In this document: one piece after another, positions 24,037 to 37,500 of the stretch
Position numbering within the stretch: position 1 is the stretch's first letter
Layout: each line of letters opens with the position of its first letter
Source: Pomphorhynchus laevis
Taxonomy: Eukaryota > Acanthocephala > Palaeacanthocephala > Echinorhynchida > Pomphorhynchidae
Length of the DNA: 64,000 nucleotides
Direction: 5' to 3'
NCBI GenBank assembly: GCA_012934845.2
Contig: WNNJ02003349.1
Location: forward strand, 44,262 to 108,261
The notes under the pieces: generated by a model
Databases searched by the model: none
What the model saw: the letters and a program-made list of their open reading frames with translations, nothing else
Told to the model about the DNA's origin: nothing
Program-made: the position numbers and the translations under genes

Positions 24037-27000
24037 CCATATGTAAATAAGCAGCAGAAGAACAATAAAATAAAATATTTATTACGTTTCGGCTTGCGCC
24101 TTGATCACAACCACAAAGCAAAGTTTCACAAAACAGTATATAATACAGTCTGCGTTTATACACGCACTTATCTCGGAAGAATTTATGGAGGTTTTTCTCT
24201 TTTTAATTTATAATCTGACAGTGTATTGAGCATGCGGTCAGTCATTAATTGTCCGATCCAGTAATGCTCACGCTTTTTCCTTTCGATTGCATTGGCAAGG
24301 GCACCTTCTATGACGGTTGTGACAAATTTGTGGGTAGGATGTTCTTCGCAGTGTTCAACTACGCCATCTGTGTTGAATTTACTGTCACGTGTATTAGAAT
24401 ATTTACCCGTACGTCGCGATTTTATGTCTGCCCGTCGGTTCGTCAATCTATCTTTTAGCGCACGACCAGTCTCTCCCACATATTGTGCCTTACAGTCTAA
24501 GCATTCTGCCTTATAGATGCATCCTGTCGTGCGGCAGTTGTAGTCTCCTCGAATTGGATATTTCATTTGTGTTATGGTGCTTTGAAATATATTACCTTCC
24601 TGTATTTCTCGACAACATGCGCATCTAGATGCTTTACATTTACTAAATCCATTAAATTTAGGTGGGGTATTAATATGTGCGTTTCTTGTGAATTTTGATC
24701 GAACCAATGTGTCTCTAAAGCTGCGGCATTTTTTGAAAAATGTATCTGGTTGCGTAGTACTTACAAAATCCTTCGGTACAGTGGTTTTGTAAGCAATTTT
24801 TATATCAGATGGTAGTTTTTTTAAAGCGGGATGATACGGTATTGCCACAAAAGATTTTGGTTGATTTGTTCTTTCAGTTTTTTGGAGCAATTGTTTCCGA
24901 CTTTTTAGCCTGGCTTTATTAATTTGTTTCCGCACAAGTTTTTCGCGGTAGCCTCGTTGTATGAAGTTCTTCGTTAGTTCGTCCATTTGTGCTTCGAATA
25001 ATTCTGACACTGAGCATATTTTCTTGCACCTTAAGGCTTCGTTATAAATTACATTCCTTTTCATATAGCTAGGATGACAGCTTCGACTGTGGATATAGGA
25101 CGGTATCCAATTATTTTTACGATACACATCCGTCTTGAGTGTTGTGTTGTTATCCATAGTAATCTTTATGTCCAAAAACGTCGTTGATTGAGCATCCTCG
25201 TTCATGTTTAGTGAAAACTTTAGTTCACTCATTCTATTCAGATTTATTATAGATTGTTCAAGTTCACTTGGTTTTCCTGGAAAAATTATTAAAATATCGT
25301 CTATGTAGCGCAACCATATTTTAGGTTTGATGGTCATATTTACAATGAAATTCTCTTCTATGTCGGCTACGTAAAGGTTTGCATATACGGGGGCAACCGA
25401 AGTTCCCATTGCTGTACCTTCCCTTTGCCTATAATAGTGTCCATCAAACTCAAAATAGTTATTTTCCAATACAGTCGTTAGTAATTTTACAATGGAATCT
25501 TTACGCTTATCCTCCCATCCTGCTTGTGTCATTCTCCTATAGACTGCTTCGATACCTTTTTTGTTGTTAATGCTCGTATAAAGAGACTCGACGTCCAGAG
25601 TTGCAATTGTATAGCACGTTGTATCAAATTTTAGGTTGATGAGCTTACGTAGAGTATCATCAGTGCTTCCCACGTATGATAGACAGTATATGCAGTTTTG
25701 TGCGCGACACCACGTAACTCCACGTGGACTTAAAATCAAGAAATCTTTAGAAGTAAACTGGAACCTTATCCCACCGAGCAAGCGTACTTCGTTTCAAAAT
25801 CGTTTTCAAAAGACCATTCGTCACGCTGAACGAAACTTTGTATGCATTGTTCGTGACTTTTATGGATACGTAACAAACACTAATCATTTATCAATCGAAA
25901 ATGATCTATACAATAATTTGCTTCAAAGAAAATGTTCAAAGCTTAAAAATCAGAATCACATAAATATATCTATTCAACAGCTCTCACATATTGAATATCA
26001 TCCTAATCGACGAAAGTGGCGGAAGCCAACAGATTTTAACACACGAAATTTCAATATTTCAGAAAGATTCGAACAAACCAACAATAACATTGTTGTCAAT
26101 CTTACACCTGAAGATATCAGCGCCGAACAACTACGAGTCTTGAACCTCGGACTAAATTATATCCCAGCCCAACGCGAATTTAGCCGCCAACAACTTTTCA
26201 CTACGATAAAGAAAGCCGCGGATATCGCGTTTAAACCAATAGACAACGATAATCTTAAATATACTATGAAATCATTATTTCTTGGGAGTAAGTATCTAGA
26301 AAAGTATGAAGAACTACATCCTAACACATGTTATCATACCAACCTTGGAAAATCAGAGAGCATTGCATTGAAAGAACTAGCAAGTAATACAAGAATTATA
26401 ATAAAACCTGCTGACAAAGGAGGAAACATTGTCTTGTGGGGAACAGACCAATATATCGAGGAAGCATACAGACAACTGCTTAGTCCATCGTATATAGAAG
26501 TATCTGTTGAAGAAACGATCAAGGCAATTCAAGAAGTTAGAGACGCAGTAAAATCGCTAGACATTAATATATCAAAGAATCTAATGAATGAGGAAGGAAA
26601 ACCAGGTCGGTTCTATATGCTTCCGAAAATCCACAAACCAATCCGACCATGTATCGGTAGACCCATCATATCAAATTGTGGTATGGCTACAGAGCTACTT
26701 TCGAAGCATCTTCACAAGGAACTGAAATATTTATTAAAAAATATAAAATCATACGTGGGAAGCACTGATGATACTCTACGTAAGCTCATCAACCTAAAAT
26801 TTGATACAACGTGCTATACAATTGCAACTCTGGACGTCGAGTCTCTTTATACGAGCATTAACAACAAAAAAGGTATCGAAGCAGTCTATAGGAGAATGAC
26901 ACAAGCAGGATGGGAGGATAAGCGTAAAGATTCCATTGTAAAATTACTAACGACTGTATTGGAAAATAACTATTTTGAGTTTGATGGACACTATTATAGG

Positions 27001-28450
27001 CAAAGGGAAGGTACAGCAATGGGAACTTCGGTTGCCCCCGTATATGCAAACCTTTACGTAGCCGACATAGAAGAGAATTTCATTGTAAATATGACCATCA
27101 AACCTAAAATATGGTTGCGCTACATAGACGATATTTTAATAATTTTTCCAGGAAAACCAAGTGAACTTGAACAATCTATAATAAATCTGAATAGAATGAG
27201 TGAACTAAAGTTTTCACTAAACATGAACGAGGATGCTCAATCAACGACGTTTTTGGACATAAAGATTACTATGGATAACAACACAACACTCAAGACGGAT
27301 GTGTATCGTAAAAATAATTGGATACCGTCCTATATCCACAGTCGAAGCTGTCATCCTAGCTATATGAAAAGGAATGTAATTTATAACGAAGCCTTAAGGT
27401 GCAAGAAAATATGCTCAGTGTCAGAATTATTCGAAGCACAAATGGACGAACTAACGAAGAACTTCATACAACGAGGCTACCGCGAAAAACTTGTGCGGAA
27501 ACAAATTAATAAAGCCAGGCTAAAAAGTCGGAAACAATTGCTCCAAAAAACTGAAAGAACAAATCAACCAAAATCTTTTGTGGCAATACCGTATCATCCC
27601 GCTTTAAAAAAACTACCATCTGATATAAAAATTGCTTACAAAACCACTGTACCGAAGGATTTTGTAAGTACTACGCAACCAGATACATTTTTCAAAAAAT
27701 GCCGCAGCTTTAGAGACACATTGGTTCGATCAAAATTCACAAGAAACGCACATATTAATACCCCACCTAAATTTAATGGATTTAGTAAATGTAAAGCATC
27801 TAGATGCGCATGTTGTCGAGAAATACAGGAAGGTAATATATTTCAAAGCACCATAACACAAATGAAATATCCAATTCGAGGAGACTACAACTGCCGCACG
27901 ACAGGATGCATCTATAAGGCAGAATGCTTAGACTGTAAGGCACAATATGTGGGAGAGACTGGTCGTGCGCTAAAAGATAGATTGACGAACCGACGGGCAG
28001 ACATAAAATCGCGACGTACGGGTAAATATTCTAATACACGTGACAGTAAATTCAACACAGATGGCGTAGTTGAACACTGCGAAGAACATCCTACCCACAA
28101 ATTTGTCACAACCGTCATAGAAGGTGCCCTTGCCAATGCAATCGAAAGGAAAAAGCGTGAGCATTACTGGATCGGACAATTAATGACTGACCGCATGCTC
28201 AATACACTGTCAGATTATAAATTAAAAAGAGAAAAACCTCCATAAATTCTTCCGAGATAAGTGCGTGTATAAACGCAGACTGTATTATATACTGTTTTGT
28301 GAAACTTTGCTTTGTGGTTGTGATCAAGGCGCAAGCCGAAACGTAATAAATATTTTATTTTATTGTTCTTCTGCTGCTTATTTACATATGGAATATAATA
28401 TAATCGATCGTAGCAAACGATCAGCAGTGATGGGTATTCCTATTTTCTCT

Positions 28451-28534
<84 letters not shown>

Positions 28535-31500
28535 ACACCTGCCCTGGGACACCAAATGGTGTACTCATACGTAGCGACTTTGAATATTGCGAGAATAATT
28601 CGGTTATATTTCTTGGTCTGATGAGGATATATAGAATGCTGCCTGGTGTTTATGCCTCTTCACGAGGAAAACATAGTTATTTATATATAATCCGACAGGA
28701 ACAAGGATCCCAAGCTGTGGTTCAAATAACCCTATTGATACTTTCAACATATATATTTCGTATATATAAATATATATACGTAGCGACTTTGAATATTACG
28801 AGAATAATTCGGCTCTATTTCTTGATCTGATGAGGATATATAGAATGCTGCCTGGTGTTTATGCCTCTTCATGAGGAAAACATGGTGATTTATTTACGAG
28901 TACACCATTGTGTGTCCCAGGGCGAGTGTAACAACAAATTATATTTTATATATTTGTACACTTTAAAGTGTCCCTGTAAAACAGCATTTCTATTAAAAGG
29001 AATTTAGTGCCTGATACATGGTTAAACCGCAATACGCACTGTCATGCACAGAGCTTATGCTAAATTTCCTCTGATGATTCAGATTAAGGGTAGTTCTGTT
29101 TTTCGAGCTTTAGACATTGTTTAAGCGTGTGTTAAGGTATGTATGGATGATTATTAAAGTCACGGTACTGATGAGCTCCGTTAGAGCGAAAAGCGTATAC
29201 CGTTGTTGAAGTTTGTCGTCACACATAGGATGACTGGGCATACGTAGCGACTTTGAATATTGCGAGAATAATTCGGCTCTATTTCTTGATCTGATGAGGA
29301 TATATAGAATGCTGCCTGGCGTTTATGCCTCTTCATGAGGAAAACATGGTGATTTATTTACGAGTGCACCATTGTGTGTCCCAGGGCGAGTGTAACAACA
29401 AATTATATTTTATATATTTGTACACTTTAAAGTGTCCCTGTAAAACAGCATTTCTATTAAAAGGAATTTAGTGCCTGATACATGGTTAAACCGCAATACG
29501 CACTGCCATGCACAGAGCTTATGCTAAATTTCCTCTGATGATTCAGATTAAGGGTAGTTCTGTTTTTCGAGCTTTAGACATTGTTTAAGCGTGTGTTAAG
29601 GTATGTATGGATGATTATTAAAGTCACGGTACTGATGAGCTCCGTTAGAGCGAAACGCGTATACCGTTGTTGAAGTTTGTCGTCACACATAGGATGACTG
29701 GGCATACGTAGCGACTTTGAATATTGCGAGAATAATTCGGTTCTATTTCTTGATCTGATGAGGATATATAGAATGCTGCCTGGTGTTTATGCCTCTTCAT
29801 GAGGAAAACATAGTTATTTATTTTCGAGTTCACCATTGTGTGTCCCAGGGCAGGTGTAACAACAAATTATATATATAATTTGACTACCTTCTGCATTGCG
29901 AAGGGGTAATGAACCGTCCTCTGGGATCCTTAATGCTAACGGATTCAATTGCATAATTTAAATATTAAAGACAGAACCAGAATGCATTCTGGTTCTGTCT
30001 TTAATATTTAAATTATATATATAATTTAAATATTAAAGACAGTGCTACCGTATAATTTACAAGATTTGCAAGTGTCCATATTTTAAATATATTTTAACTG
30101 TATATTTTATTTTTTTAACTATTTATTTTTTACTATGTATATTATTATTTTCTGTTTATATTATTTTTATATAACCTAGTTTAAAATATGATCTATTAAA
30201 TACTTTAAATAATTTTGAAGAAAGCCAATATCATTACATATTATTGTAATTCTTAAAATTTTATTATTTAATGTATTATATTTAATATTATATAGTATGC
30301 ATGAATGATCATTCAAAAATATGTTTCTTGTAGATTGTAATATGTCGTCTATACGATATAAATTATTAATAGTTTTAATTTTTGGTGTTATATATATTCT
30401 TTATTTTAAATAAAGAATATATATTATATATATTAATTTTATTAATAATAAGACTACTGGATAAATTTGCTTACTTTTTTAATAAAAATTAAAAGAGTCA
30501 AATACATATATAATCAATATATCTTAAAACTTATTTCATATCGTTATATAGTTTATATATTTTTAAAAAGTTATGAACAAATTCATATTCTTAAAGGCTT
30601 AAAAATAAGTCACCTTTAATTGGAATAGCTCTTACTTGTCTGAATATAGATGCTCTTACTTTTAAATAATTTCGATTTTACACAATATCTAAGGCTTCTG
30701 TTGATTCAATTTTATTTATATATCTTTATTTACTTGATGGTCTATTTTTTTAGATAGGCATTATATTTATTATAGCATATGTATATCTATTTACGTTTAT
30801 AGGATTAATTAATTTTTCTGATGCTTCTTTAATATCACTTTTATCTAAATTGGTATAAAGCCTATTGAAATCGTTACTATTTATATTTTGAAAATTTTTT
30901 CGTTTTGTGTGCTCTGGAATTTTTTCGCGGAATTAATACTAAAATAGTTTTTTCAGTAAACCTTATAACATAACATTTCCTCCTGACGACTGCTATTCTT
31001 TATTCGAATATATCGTATATTATTTATTACTTAATTTATAAAACTTGATTTTTATTCTAAATTATATTTATAAATTTTGCTGTTATAACGTATATAGTAT
31101 AAAATATATAGTATAAACATCTTTATATAGTATAAAATATATAAACTCAGTTGTCTTATCAGATTTGCTCTACTGACATGTACATATTGTCATGTGGACT
31201 TCGTTTACCTGTAATATAACCTATCTCGGGAATACTAAAACAGTGTATTATTGATATGATTATTATTTTTCTGCTAATTTTCATACAAGTTTGATCAATT
31301 TTTTCTATTTATTAAATAGAGATGTATAAATCAACAAAATATTATTAAAATATTAAATTTACAATATATAAATCAACCAAATATAATTAAAATATTAAAT
31401 TTAAAATATTAAGCGAACATTTTTATGGATGAATAATAAACAGTATGCTTTGTATTAGAATAAGATACACTAGATAATCAAATTTCGTCAGAGGAAATAC

Positions 31501-34500
31501 GTAATTAGAATTTATTTGCCCCCGCGCTATGTTGGTTCGAGGTATATGACCCATTTTAATCAGTTTAATTTACCTCTTTTATCAGTATATCATAATAAAG
31601 CTTTTTGCAAGTGAAGACAAAGTTATTACTAGCTTTATCAATAGTTGTTATTACACGATTATCCTTTAATTTACTAAGTTCTAAACACATATCTTTATTA
31701 ATTTTAACTTTCTTTAATTGTTTGTTTCGCTACTAATCATATTGTCAAAGTAAGAATTTAAGTCGTAATATAACGAATTGTAAATATTATTTTTATCGTT
31801 ATTGTAAAAAAATTTAATATATATTTATAGGAACGCTCAACAGTATAAAATTAAATTTATTAATAGTTCAACTTTTAATAATTTGACGTTTTGATAGCCT
31901 CATCTTCGGGACAACAAATTCGTGTATTCACCATATTCTGACGGTTATATGCAGGCAATGTATGAATGAATACTTAATCATTAATTCTGATAAAATTAAC
32001 GATAGTAGTGCTTTTTAAAATATCATTATGTTTCAAAATTTTTATACGCATTTGAATTTCTTTATGGTTCCAATTATTAAATACAAATAACCACAAAAAC
32101 TGCATAATTCAAGAAATTATCAAGAAAGATAAAATTCAACGTTTATTAATAGTGTAGTTGTTTAATACTGATAAAAACATTTGCTTTATCACTATAGTAT
32201 AATAGGGAATATATTTTTAAAAAATTCATTATGGTTCCAATTATTAACTTCAAATAACTTCAAATATGATATAATTAAAGAAATTAGATTAGGGGCTGAT
32301 GACATATATTCCTTATTCGAATACATCGCATATTATTTATTAGTCGATTCATAAAAATGATCTTTATGTTAAATTTTAATAATAAATTTTATCGTTATAT
32401 AAATATCAATTGTATTAAATATAATATAATTATTTATTATTGAAAATTATTTATCTTTATTTTTAAATTATATATAGTATAAAATACGCCGACTCAGTTT
32501 TCTGATCTGATTTGCAGAAGAATCATAATACCAATTTCTTTTTATATTTTACTAACCTGTGTTTTTATACTTATTGAACATTGAACATATTGAACTTTTT
32601 CAGTAGGTTAGTTTTGAGAATTGCCAGTTTTTTTTAATTATTGTTCAAAATAAATTACTTGGTATGTAATTATTGTTAATATTTTATATTATTTGTTAAA
32701 TTATATAAAATTATATTATATTATTAAATTATATTATTTGTTATTGTTAATAATATTGTAACTTAATTTTTTATCAACTAGATTAGTCAAAATAATAAAT
32801 TCATATAAAGATTAATCCATATATGATTTAATTTGTCTAATGCATTTGCTGCTTAATTTCCGAGTTATATTTCAGTTAATACTGAAGGCATGATAACGGC
32901 AAAATATAATTATAAAATTATCTTCAAATATCGGTATCAAAATTTAAAGTTAAAATATAGTAAATATTGTTATAAATACCATGTACAAATATATAAATAT
33001 AGCAGATAAGAGCTACGGCTTCGATCAGACTTTTGGTTTACGACTACATAAGTATAATTTGAAAAAAAATTTATTTCCATCAGGGTTATGGCTTAACATG
33101 TAACTTCATCGGAAATATCCCATTATTAGTGTGAATACTTGTGTATTTGTAAGTATCGCGAATTCATATATACAAATCGTATTTGTAAAAACTAATATTT
33201 TTATATAACATTTAATACAAAATTAAACACCCCTTACAGTGAAAAACAATTTTTAAAATATTTTAATGAGATCAACCATAAAGACGGCTCATCTATCTGA
33301 ATCGTTGTAAGAATGTACATATACACCATATAGTTTAAAGACGCATACACCCCATAAGTATATACATCTCATACACCCTATAAAGTTTTAAAAGTTGGGA
33401 TCCATTTATACTTAATTCGAAGATAAAATTCTGTATTTCTCAGAAAGTTTTCACATCTTATAGCAGCGAACAACTTCCAGTTTAATTATATTGTTTATTA
33501 CAGTCATATGCTTACAATCTTTTTAATTTTAATATATTTTTATTATAATTACTGACAGTTCCTAATATAAAAGATCTTATTACATAAAGATGTTTCTTTT
33601 ATTAATAACTTTCGAAGATTAAATTTTCTGAAGGAAACTTATTTTCCAAGTGGTACTAAGATTACTGTTCATTAGCATAAAACAAGTACGAATAATAGCC
33701 TGCAATACAGTAGTTTCTTAGACCAGACGGTTACATCAATGATGCCAGAAGCCGTGCAAGGTTATCCCTTCTTAGATAGCTGTAAAAATATTACAATAAT
33801 AATGACAAAACAGCAATCGCTAGAATTATTTACCTTGTATTAACTTAGTGTATAACAAAATAATATTTCTTGTATTGTATTCGTTGGTCGTATACACAGT
33901 TCTATATTCGATATTTATCTTTAATTATTACAGTTCTTACGAACAAAAATCCAACCATTAAATGAATAAATATACACGGATAATAACGAATTGATATAAG
34001 CATTAAATATTTTTAAAGCTAACATTATTTAAAAGTAAGAGCATCCATATTTAGACAAATAAAATGTGTTCCAATAGCAAGTAACTACATCTCTATAACA
34101 GTTTACTTATTTTAAGCTTTATAAAATATAAATTCATACATAAATTTGTAAAAAATAAATCTAAACTATATAAAAATACGACATATATGTACAGACATAT
34201 TAATGATATATTAATGCCTTTAACACTGCAAATGTTTATGTAATTATTATTAAATTTTTAGTAAAACTAATATGGATGATAAATAAGGTTGTAGAAAAGT
34301 TACAATATATGTTGTAGAAAAGTTAAACTTGATCATATTAAAGTACAAAAAATAAAACTAAACAAACATTGCCAAATAATAAATCATCAAAATATCTTTA
34401 AGAATAAATTTAAACTTTTAAGTTAAAATTTTTTATGAATGGATAATAAATAATATACTCCGTATAAGATTAATATATTACACTAGACAATCAAATTTAA

Positions 34501-37500
34501 CCAGATAAAATACATCATTAGCATGCATTTGATTCAGCTTCTACGTTGGTTGATGAATAAGGGGCGAAACAGGATAAAATGGCAGTTTCTTCTGATGACC
34601 TCCAATTCTTATTCTAATACATTGTATATATCTCAATTCATTATATTACATTATGAATATTACATTAAAACTATATTATGCTATTAATCGGTTCATAAGC
34701 ATTCTGAATTATAACAATTATTTTTAGGATTCGCATATTTTTATTTTTAAATTTACGGATAGCTCAAAATATGTAGTCTTAGTTAAGTGATTTGATTCAA
34801 ATAATCATTGATCAATTGTTAATAATCAGTTTTTTAAAAAGAATATGAAACGCAGAAATACAAGATTTAGTGTTCGGTTAAGTGTACTTCTATAATATTG
34901 TCAAATATATGTAAAAATATATTTTTATTTTATTGCCTTTCGACATTTTTATTCACAAAAGAGAACATATAAATGATAGTTTTATTTCATTTTCAACTAA
35001 CATTGGACATTTTTTAGAATAACAAACATTTTAAGTATAAACTGGCGTTTCAACCTACTGGACAGGCCTTTTAGCGTTTATTAGAATATTTTTTAACTAA
35101 AAACACATTCACGTTTTTCCTTGTTTGGGCAGTAAAAGACGTTAGAGGAAATGCACCAATGGAATGCATTTGGCACATCTGCTTTGCTGAATCGAGAATA
35201 ATGAGCCGATTGCTGATAACATATCAGTTCCTCCTGGTGACATTTATTTTTCTGATACATCGTATATTGTTTAAGGATTATAAAAATTCTTTTTAAGATT
35301 AAGATACATTTCCATTTTTAAAATTACGTATAAAACAAAAAGATCTGATTTTTAATATGCTGTTTCCTAGATTGTGTCTGCAAGTTCAATACTGTTCATA
35401 TGTGTATCAATAGTAATCTTTTGTTTAAAAACACTACCGGCATTCAGAAGATACGATGATTCTTCGGTGTCAAGACTAGGTTCTTCAACCTCAACTATTA
35501 TTGGTAGTCCTATTGCGGATAAGGATCAAACGAGTTATGTAGTACCAACAACGAATTCATCAGTTTCTAGTGGTATAAATCAGATGGAATTTTCAAAGCA
35601 CATAAAGCGTAAATCTATACAAGAAGCTTTCTTCTATGTTGAAGTCATATGCAATATGTGGTTTACCTTTGAGTTACTGATACGATTCATTGTCAGTCCT
35701 AGTAAAATAACGTTTATTAAATCATTTGTCAATGCTATTGATTTTGTAGCAACGCTGTCGTTCTATTTGGACGTTGGTTTACAAAGAATACAGAATGCAA
35801 GAAAAAATGAGGTGATAGAATCTCTTTCTATTATTAGAATATTTCGACTATTCAAGCTAACCAGACATCATGGAGGTTTAAAAATACTTATCCAGACGTT
35901 TATAGCGTCAATGAGAGAGCTTGCCTTGCTGATCTTCTTTCTGATTCTGTTTATCACAATTTTTGCTTCTTTAATTTATTACGCAGAAAGAGTACAAACT
36001 AATCACGATAATGATTTCAATTCGATACCTAAGGGTCTGTGGTGGTCAATCGTTACGATGACTACAGTTGGATATGGCGATATGGTTCCAAAAACTTATA
36101 TGGGAATGATTGTGGGCGGAGTATGTGCACTAACAGGGGTATTGACAATAGCATTGCCAGTACCAGTAATCGTTTCAAATTTCGCAATGTTTTATTCACA
36201 TACTCAAGCTAGATCTAAACTTCCTAAGAAACGCCGCCGCATCCTAGCCCCGGAACACGTCCACGTAAAAGTTTCTTCAACTAATCCAGATTCCAACGAA
36301 CTCATTAATACAGTACGTTACCAATCACCGTCATTAATTAGCAACCAGGTATCACCAACACTGCATTTAGAAAAGCCCAAGTTCAATAATCGGTTAAGTT
36401 CACCTATTCAGGAAAATACATTAACAACACAAGGTAATTATATAATTATATTTGTTTAAATGAATAAGAAAATTACATATTACAAATACTGTTTTAAATA
36501 TAATCTATTAACTTTCAAAAAGCATTAGATCGACAAAAATTAGATCTAAAACCGGAATGATTATCCATGGAAATTATTATCAACTCAAATGTCTCGAAAT
36601 TTCAGAAAATCAGAATGATAAAATTCGGACATATCATATCAGTTTAATGTAAATAACTAGGTAATATTAAATTTAATACAATCTGATTTCAGAGTTTAGT
36701 GTCCCTTAATAGATTTCAAAACCGTAAAATGATTTATATAACTTCACTAATTCCACATATTATTTTAGCATACAAGTTAAATGAAAGCTTTATTTATCGA
36801 ATCATGAAATTTCTTAAATCAAAAATCTTTATGATTTTTTATTTTTCTTGTGAATTTTTAAGAAAAAATGATCTTTAAGTCTATTAAAAGTGCGCTCGCA
36901 TTTAAAGAACGAGTTTATTGATGAATACTTATTGATACGATAACAATGGTAAATTAAGGCGTATATAAAGCTCTCGTCAGTGCTATTTGCAGGTTTACGT
37001 AATAACAAACTATCAAGTAAGAAAGGTAAAGAAGTTAAAATTGACAAATGTGAAATACCTATTGTCTTTCCAAACATACGTTGTTGCTAAATTTTTAAAT
37101 ACTAAATAGTACTTTAGATATCGAATCACTCTAGACATCCACAAATGCTATTAAGGCTAAAGAAAAAATATTAATTAATAGAGAATGGTTGCCAAAAGAA
37201 ATAGACCGAACACAAAAATTAATATACTTAGTAATACAGTCGAATATATTCGAGTTTAACAATGCTTTATATAGACAAATAATAGGCATGGTAATGGGAA
37301 CTTCGAGTAAGCCAACTTACGCAGGTCTGTATGTAAGCAGTATTGAATCAGCATACATTAATAATGCATTTAAAATCCCATAGTGTACATACGATACGTG
37401 GATTATAGCCTCGTAGATTAGAGCATCGTAGATTTATTGGATGAATTAAATAATAGAAGTTGATTGAAATTCACAAGAGCTATAATTGATAATTATGAAA

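Larger units (their letters stand above)
28528..29864. mobile_element. TIR-bounded element carrying a 464-bp hammerhead satellite
   Basis: The left end TGTTGTTACACCTGCCCTGG is matched in reverse complement by the right end at 29841-29864, with the similarity reaching about 33 bp. Inside is a head-to-tail array: units start (ATACGTAGCGACTTTGAATA) at about 28569 (short, 206 bp), 28774, 29238 and 29702, with a 464-bp period for the last three. Each full unit ends in a hammerhead ribozyme. No protein is encoded. It may be a non-autonomous DNA element or an amplified ribozyme satellite caught between inverted ends. AT-only flanks hide any target duplication. Confidence 0.75.

Noticed and set aside
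24249-25570. Several plus-strand ORFs of 60-75 codons in the inverted PLE arm (and their mirror images at 26858-28179)
   Set aside because: They are antisense shadows of the PLE coding frame.
25636-25689. Extra 18 N-terminal residues of the intact PLE frame
   Set aside because: They translate the antisense of the inverted partner across the junction at 25680, not PLE sequence.
28610-28680. Further hammerhead at CTGATGAGGATATAT in the 464-bp units
   Set aside because: No GAAA follows a closing helix and no triplet fits.
35820-35880. Loss of S4 charges as a novel gating feature
   Set aside because: The same reduced set of basic residues is the normal Shaw S4.
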